A model generated the notes under the pieces. It saw only the letters and a list, made by a program, of their open reading frames with translations, did not search any database and was not told the DNA's origin. A program made the position numbers and the translations under genes. A DNA stretch of 64,000 nt from SHLQ01 sp033344795 (GTDB lineage: Bacteria; Actinomycetota; Acidimicrobiia; Acidimicrobiales; SHLQ01), in NCBI GenBank assembly GCA_033344795.1, contig JAWPMS010000001.1, positions 3,100,001-3,164,000 on the forward strand, in the 5' to 3' direction. Positions 60,129 to 64,000 of this stretch are shown here, one piece after another. The first letter of the stretch is position 1, and every line of letters starts with the position of its first letter.

Positions 60129-60782
60129 TTAGCCGACGCGCCCTGTTTCGTAGGCCCAGATCACGACCTCGACGCGGTTTCTTGCCTGGAGTTTGGTCAT
60201 CAGCCTGGCGACATGCGTCTTGACCGTGCTGTTGCTGATGAACAGTTCCTCGGCGATTTCGGCGTTGGTTTTTCCTCGCGCAACTTCGGCGAGGACTTCC
60301 TCCTCGCGTTCAGTCAGCGGGTCGATTGGCTGGGGTGGCGAGGTTGGACGGTCGATGCTGGCGAAGGTTTGGAGGAGTCTGGCGGTGACGTTGGGGGCGA
60401 CGAGGGCGTCTCCGGTCGCGGCCGCATGGACAGCTTGTACGAGCAAGCCCTGGTCAGCGTCTTTCAGGAGAAAGCCGCGGGCGCCGGCTTTGAGGGCGCC
60501 AAACACGTATTCGTCGCGGTCGAAGGTGGTGATGATGACGACCGGGATCGGATCTTCGACGTCCGGTCCAGCGAGTGCCCGGGTGGCCTCGATCCCGTCC
60601 ATCCTCGGCATGCCGATGTCGAGAAGGCACACGTCGGGTCGGAGGCGCTGGGCAAGCTCGACGGCGTCCGCACCGTTGGCGGCTTCCCCGACCACCTCGA
60701 TGTTCGGTTGAGCGTTGAGGATCATCGAGAGTCCCGTCCGAATGAGATCCTGGTCATCGGCAACGATCACTCGCATGGTCAT
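60129..60782 (-). CDS. NarL/LuxR-type response regulator
   Basis: 217 residues from ATG 60782. Receiver VIVADDQDLIRTGLSMIL, CLLDIGMPRMDGIEAT, FLLKDAD and a LuxR helix-turn-helix LTEREEEVLAEVARGKTNAEIAEELF. Overlaps the kinase stop (ATGA). Together they form a DesK/NarX-like system next to the DUF4386-ABC operon. Confidence 0.95.
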   Translation of the reverse strand: MTMRVIVADDQDLIRTGLSMILNAQPNIEVVGEAANGADAVELAQRLRPDVCLLDIGMPRMDGIEATRALAGPDVEDPIPVVIITTFDRDEYVFGALKAGARGFLLKDADQGLLVQAVHAAATGDALVAPNVTARLLQTFASIDRPTSPPQPIDPLTEREEEVLAEVARGKTNAEIAEELFISNSTVKTHVARLMTKLQARNRVEVVIWAYETGRVG

Positions 60783-61960
60783 CCTGTCTGCCCCTGCTTC
60801 GGCAATACGGCCTTCACGGTCCATCCTCGTCCACGGTTCGGCCCTGCATCGAATGAGCCGCCGTGCAGAGACGCTCGCTCACTCATCCCGACGAGTCCAT
60901 ATCCGGACGAAGACTTCGGGTCAACGTAGGAGGCGTCGCCGTCGTCAGCAACGGTGACGGTCACGTCTCCGTTGTCCTCCTCGACCCGAATGTTGATCCT
61001 CGTCGCTCGTCGAGCGTGGCGTCGGGCATTGGTGATGGCTTCCTGTGCGATTCGGAACACTGCCGTTTGGATCGACGGAGCAACATCGTCGAGCTCGCCC
61101 CGCACCTCGAGCTCGATCGGTGGTTGTTGTGCCCCGTCGGCGACGAGACGTTCGAGGTCGCTGAGGCGTTTCTGTGGGCTGTGCTCGTCTTCACCCTGGC
61201 GCAGCATTCCGACGATGCTGCGCATCTCGGTGAGGGTGCGGCTCGCTTCTTCTTTGATTGCCTTGAGCGTGGAGGCCGACGCTTCGGGGTCGGAGCTCAT
61301 GAGGGTGAATCCGGCCTCAGCCTGGATCGCAATCGCTGACACGCGGTGGGCGATGGTGTCGTGGAGCTCTCGGGCAAGCTGTTCGCGTTCGAACAGCTTG
61401 GCTTCGTTGACGGCGTTGGTCTGTGCCCGGTCGCGGAAACGGACGGCAGCGCCGACGGACGAAGGCAACAGCAGCCAGGCAAAACTGAAGATGGTGAGCT
61501 CGGGACCGCTCGGGTACCAGATCATGTTCGTCACGTTCATCACGTTCATGATCATGAGACCGATGACTGCGTCGCGCCCCGATCCCCAGCGAAAGAGGGC
61601 GTAGGGGAACACGATCAGGCCAACCATCGTGGCCAAACCGGGCGAATCGCGTCCGACCGCTATGGCCGCGATGTCGAGCCCGGTAATCGCGGTCCACGCG
61701 ACTGCTACTGACAGCAGCGGATGGGTGCGCCGCCACAGCATCATCACGATCGGAATCACGTGGATCGGCACGGAGAGTTGTCGCCACACCAGCTCCTCGC
61801 GAGTGATGCCCTCGAGCAGCGCCAAACCGAGGAGCACCGCAACCAGCACCCAGTCCCGCGGGACGCGGCGTGGGGGATTGGGCTCGGCTGGTTCCTGCCA
61901 GAACGATCGGAGCGCGTTGATCATCAGAGACAGCGTAAGCGGGGCCGGGTCCGTCGTCAT
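60779..61960 (-). CDS. Sensor histidine kinase (HisKA_3)
   Basis: 393 residues from ATG 61960. Five to six membrane helices (about 35-185), then LARELHDTIAHRVSAIAIQAEAG with the phosphoacceptor His, N box AQEAITNARRHA and DDGDASYVDPKSSSGYGLVGMSERA. All motifs intact. Divergent from the DUF4386 protein-ABC exporter operon, which it probably regulates through the NarL-type partner. Confidence 0.93.
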   Translation of the reverse strand: MTTDPAPLTLSLMINALRSFWQEPAEPNPPRRVPRDWVLVAVLLGLALLEGITREELVWRQLSVPIHVIPIVMMLWRRTHPLLSVAVAWTAITGLDIAAIAVGRDSPGLATMVGLIVFPYALFRWGSGRDAVIGLMIMNVMNVTNMIWYPSGPELTIFSFAWLLLPSSVGAAVRFRDRAQTNAVNEAKLFEREQLARELHDTIAHRVSAIAIQAEAGFTLMSSDPEASASTLKAIKEEASRTLTEMRSIVGMLRQGEDEHSPQKRLSDLERLVADGAQQPPIELEVRGELDDVAPSIQTAVFRIAQEAITNARRHARRATRINIRVEEDNGDVTVTVADDGDASYVDPKSSSGYGLVGMSERASLHGGSFDAGPNRGRGWTVKAVLPKQGQTG

Positions 61961-62086
61961 CGGACAAAAGTACGCACCACGAATCAACCGTGGGACGACT
62001 CGATCGCGGCCCCGAGGCCGATGTGCTGGGGCGACAGGTTGGGGATGGTGACAGGAGCAACCAACCAAACCAACTGAAAGGCAGTT

Positions 62087-62791
62087 ATGACTACCACTGT
62101 TGATACCCATACTGGCGAGAAGAAGATCGTCTCGTCTCGAGCCGGCGCTATCGGCGGCCTCGTCGCCGCTGCGGCTTTCATCTTTGGCATTGCTCTGCTT
62201 GTCACGAGCCTGAGCGACTACACCGACGGCGACGCCACGCCGGCTGAATCCGTTGAGTTCCTTGTCGGTAATCAGTCGACGCTGTTCGTCTGGTACCTCG
62301 TCATCTACTTGGTGTTCGGTGTCGCGATCATCCCGTTGGCACGCAGCCTCCGGGAGCGCCTCGTCGACGTCAGCACGGAACTTGCCGACATCGGCGCGGT
62401 CTTTGCCTACATCTGGGCGGGCTTGATGTTCGCTACGGGCATGATCGAGAACATTGGCATCGCGGCGGTCGCGGACCTCAACGAAACCGATCCGGCCGCA
62501 GCCGAAGCACTTTGGTCGAGCATCTCGACGGTCGCCGACGGTCTCGGCGGTGGCAACGAGCTCGTCGGTGGGATGTGGATTCTGCTGGTGAGTCTTGCTG
62601 CGTGGGGCACTGGGCGACTGCCCCGTGGTCTCAACGTGCTGGGAGTCGTCAGCGCAGCGTCAGGACTCATCACGCTCGTTCCCGGTCTCACCGACGTCGG
62701 GATCATCTTTGGACTCGGATCGATCGCCTGGTTCGCCTGGGCCGGCATCGTCCTGCTCCGCAACGAAAAGACTGTCGAGGTAGCACGATGA
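62087..62791 (+). CDS. DUF4386-like membrane protein
   Basis: 234 residues, six helices (about 17-40, 60-82, 102-125, 150-172, 178-200, 205-225). GAIGGLVAAAAFIFGIALLV and MFATGMIENIGIAAVADL resemble DUF4386-type membrane proteins. No function known. It overlaps the ABC ATPase start (ATGA), so it is part of the exporter operon. Confidence 0.7.
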   Translation: MTTTVDTHTGEKKIVSSRAGAIGGLVAAAAFIFGIALLVTSLSDYTDGDATPAESVEFLVGNQSTLFVWYLVIYLVFGVAIIPLARSLRERLVDVSTELADIGAVFAYIWAGLMFATGMIENIGIAAVADLNETDPAAAEALWSSISTVADGLGGGNELVGGMWILLVSLAAWGTGRLPRGLNVLGVVSAASGLITLVPGLTDVGIIFGLGSIAWFAWAGIVLLRNEKTVEVAR

Positions 62792-63684
62792 TCACCGTCG
62801 ACCGTCTCACGAAGACCTATGGCGAAACTCGGGCCGTCGACGCGTTGACCTTCGCGGTTCGACCCGGTCGGGTTACTGGTTTCGTGGGCCCGAATGGTTC
62901 CGGGAAGTCCACCACGATGCGAATGATGGTCGGCCTTACCCGCCCCGACACCGGCGAGGTGCTCTACGACGGCATGCCCTACGACGAGTTGCCGCAGCCG
63001 AGTTCCACTATCGGCGTGGCACTCGAAGCCGCCGCCAACCCTGGTCGCACGGCCCGCAACCACCTGCGCGCAATGTGCGCTGCCAGCGGGCTCGCTCGGT
63101 CTCGAGTCGATGCCGTTCTCTCCGAGGTCGGTATCACGAGCGTCGGCGACAAGCGGGTGGGCGCGTTCTCGCTCGGCATGCGCCAGCGTCTCGCGCTTGC
63201 TGGGGCACTCCTCGGCGAACCCCAGACTCTTCTGTTGGACGAGCCAGCCAATGGCCTCGACCCAGACGGCATCCGCTGGCTACGCAACTACCTGCGCTCG
63301 TATGCGGATCGGGGAGGGGCGGTGCTCGTCTCCAGCCACCTCATCGCCGAACTTTCACTGTTTGCCGACGATCTGGTCGTCATCGGTGCTGGTCGTCTGT
63401 TGGCGGCCGCAACGGTCGAGGAGATAGCGAACAACGCTGACAGCTCGGTTCTCGTCGAGACCCCCCAGCGACCCAAACTCACCGCACTGCTCGTCGAGCG
63501 GGACCTTGGCGTTACCGACTTCGACCCTCGCCGGCTCAACGTGACGGGAAGTTCACGAGCCGACATCGCCCAGCTCGCCCTCGACCATCACATCCGCATC
63601 GACGAACTCGTCGACCAGCAGGCGTCACTCGAAGACCTGCTAGTCGACCTCACCAACGACACCGCCGAATTCACTTCAGCCTGA
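62788..63684 (+). CDS. ABC-2-type exporter ATPase
   Basis: 298 residues. Walker A VGPNGSGKSTTMRMMVG, signature FSLGMRQRLALAGALLG, Walker B LLLDEPANGLDPDG, then the C-terminal extension of drug-exporter ATPases. Followed 14 nt later by its permease. Confidence 0.94.
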   Translation: MITVDRLTKTYGETRAVDALTFAVRPGRVTGFVGPNGSGKSTTMRMMVGLTRPDTGEVLYDGMPYDELPQPSSTIGVALEAAANPGRTARNHLRAMCAASGLARSRVDAVLSEVGITSVGDKRVGAFSLGMRQRLALAGALLGEPQTLLLDEPANGLDPDGIRWLRNYLRSYADRGGAVLVSSHLIAELSLFADDLVVIGAGRLLAAATVEEIANNADSSVLVETPQRPKLTALLVERDLGVTDFDPRRLNVTGSSRADIAQLALDHHIRIDELVDQQASLEDLLVDLTNDTAEFTSA

Positions 63685-63697
63685 CAAAGGAATCTTC

Positions 63698-64000
63698 ATG
63701 ACCACCACCATCGACACTGTTCCCTCGGCCCAGATCGAACCCACCTGGCGCCGCCGGTCCGCACGCCGAGGAGTGCGAAGCGAGCCCCGGCTCATCTCCT
63801 CGCTGCGGAGCGAGTTCATCAAGCTCACTACCGTCCGTGCGCCCCGCGCGATCCTCGCGTTGACCGTTCTCGTGGGCGGCGTGGCCTCGTTCATGGTCGC
63901 CCGGTTCGTCGACCAACCAGGTCTGAACGTTTCTGGCATGTTCGGCTTCTCTGCGATTTTCACTGCTGTGTTTGCTGCGGTGAGCGGCATCCTCCTCTAC
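63698..64000 (+). CDS. ABC-2-type exporter permease, cut by the right edge
   Basis: 101 codons are present from ATG 63698 to the edge. LISSLRSEFIKLTTVRAPRAIL precedes a first helix (ILALTVLVGGVASFMVAR), the usual N-terminus of actinobacterial ABC-2 permeases. Partner of the ATPase 62788-63684. Confidence 0.85.
   Translation, partial: MTTTIDTVPSAQIEPTWRRRSARRGVRSEPRLISSLRSEFIKLTTVRAPRAILALTVLVGGVASFMVARFVDQPGLNVSGMFGFSAIFTAVFAAVSGILLY

Noticed and set aside
1..64000. CRISPR arrays, insertion sequences with transposase, rRNA genes
   Set aside because: No regularly spaced repeats, transposase motifs or rRNA sequence were found on either strand.

Overview
The window is high-GC DNA with many GTG starts and stop/start overlaps of the ATGA or GTGA type, which points to an actinomycete (Actinomycetota). 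Acidimicrobiia-like relatives are an inference from protein content (Mpt53-like DsbE, CtaG, BlaI/M56 pairs, YRLYDID-type sensor kinases), not a proven placement. No selenocysteine machinery (selA, selB, selD, selC) was found in the 64 kb.

Region A (about 1 to 40.3 kb) is an accessory-looking block for extracytoplasmic redox, copper and metal handling and respiration. It holds two BlaI/M56 repressor-protease pairs, one at each end; CsoR, MerR, CadC-like and CmtR-like metal sensors; CcdA with several TlpA/ResA/DsbE thioredoxin-fold proteins; an Lgt-like and a ferric-reductase-like membrane protein; a DUF411 protein; a persulfide dioxygenase with its ArsR-rhodanese regulator; a P1B-4 ATPase, a CDF exporter and LspA; coxB-ctaD-ctaE; and DUF305 and CtaG. 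Three of these genes (9189-9755, 13096-13578, 20519-21037) carry an in-frame TGA exactly where the family has the first cysteine of its motif. Each TGA is followed within 20 to 26 nt by a hairpin that fits the bacterial SECIS pattern. They are read here as three selenoproteins.

Palindromes built around ACA-N3-TGT, mostly with TACGAC/GTCGTA arms, lie in front of many of these genes. They suggest one regulon run by the BlaI/CopY-type repressors. The block also carries truncated second copies (secY, a lipoprotein, a P-type ATPase piece, a ccdA piece, a paralogue of the 35601-36521 gene), which indicates repeated insertion and duplication. It ends near 40.5-41.9 kb at tandem repeats and tRNA-end-like direct repeats.

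Region B (about 42 to 64 kb) is signalling and ABC transport. A set of overlapping genes encodes a receiver-HTH-adenylate cyclase and two 7TM-type sensor kinases, one without an ATP-binding site and the other without the phosphoacceptor histidine. Response regulators and a cyclic-nucleotide-binding protein lie next to them. Then come a lipoprotein/HlyD/MacB-type export operon divergent from an OmpR-type two-component system, two ABC-2 type exporters, a Rieske oxygenase and a NarL-type two-component system. The right edge cuts an ABC permease and the left edge cuts an M56 peptidase.
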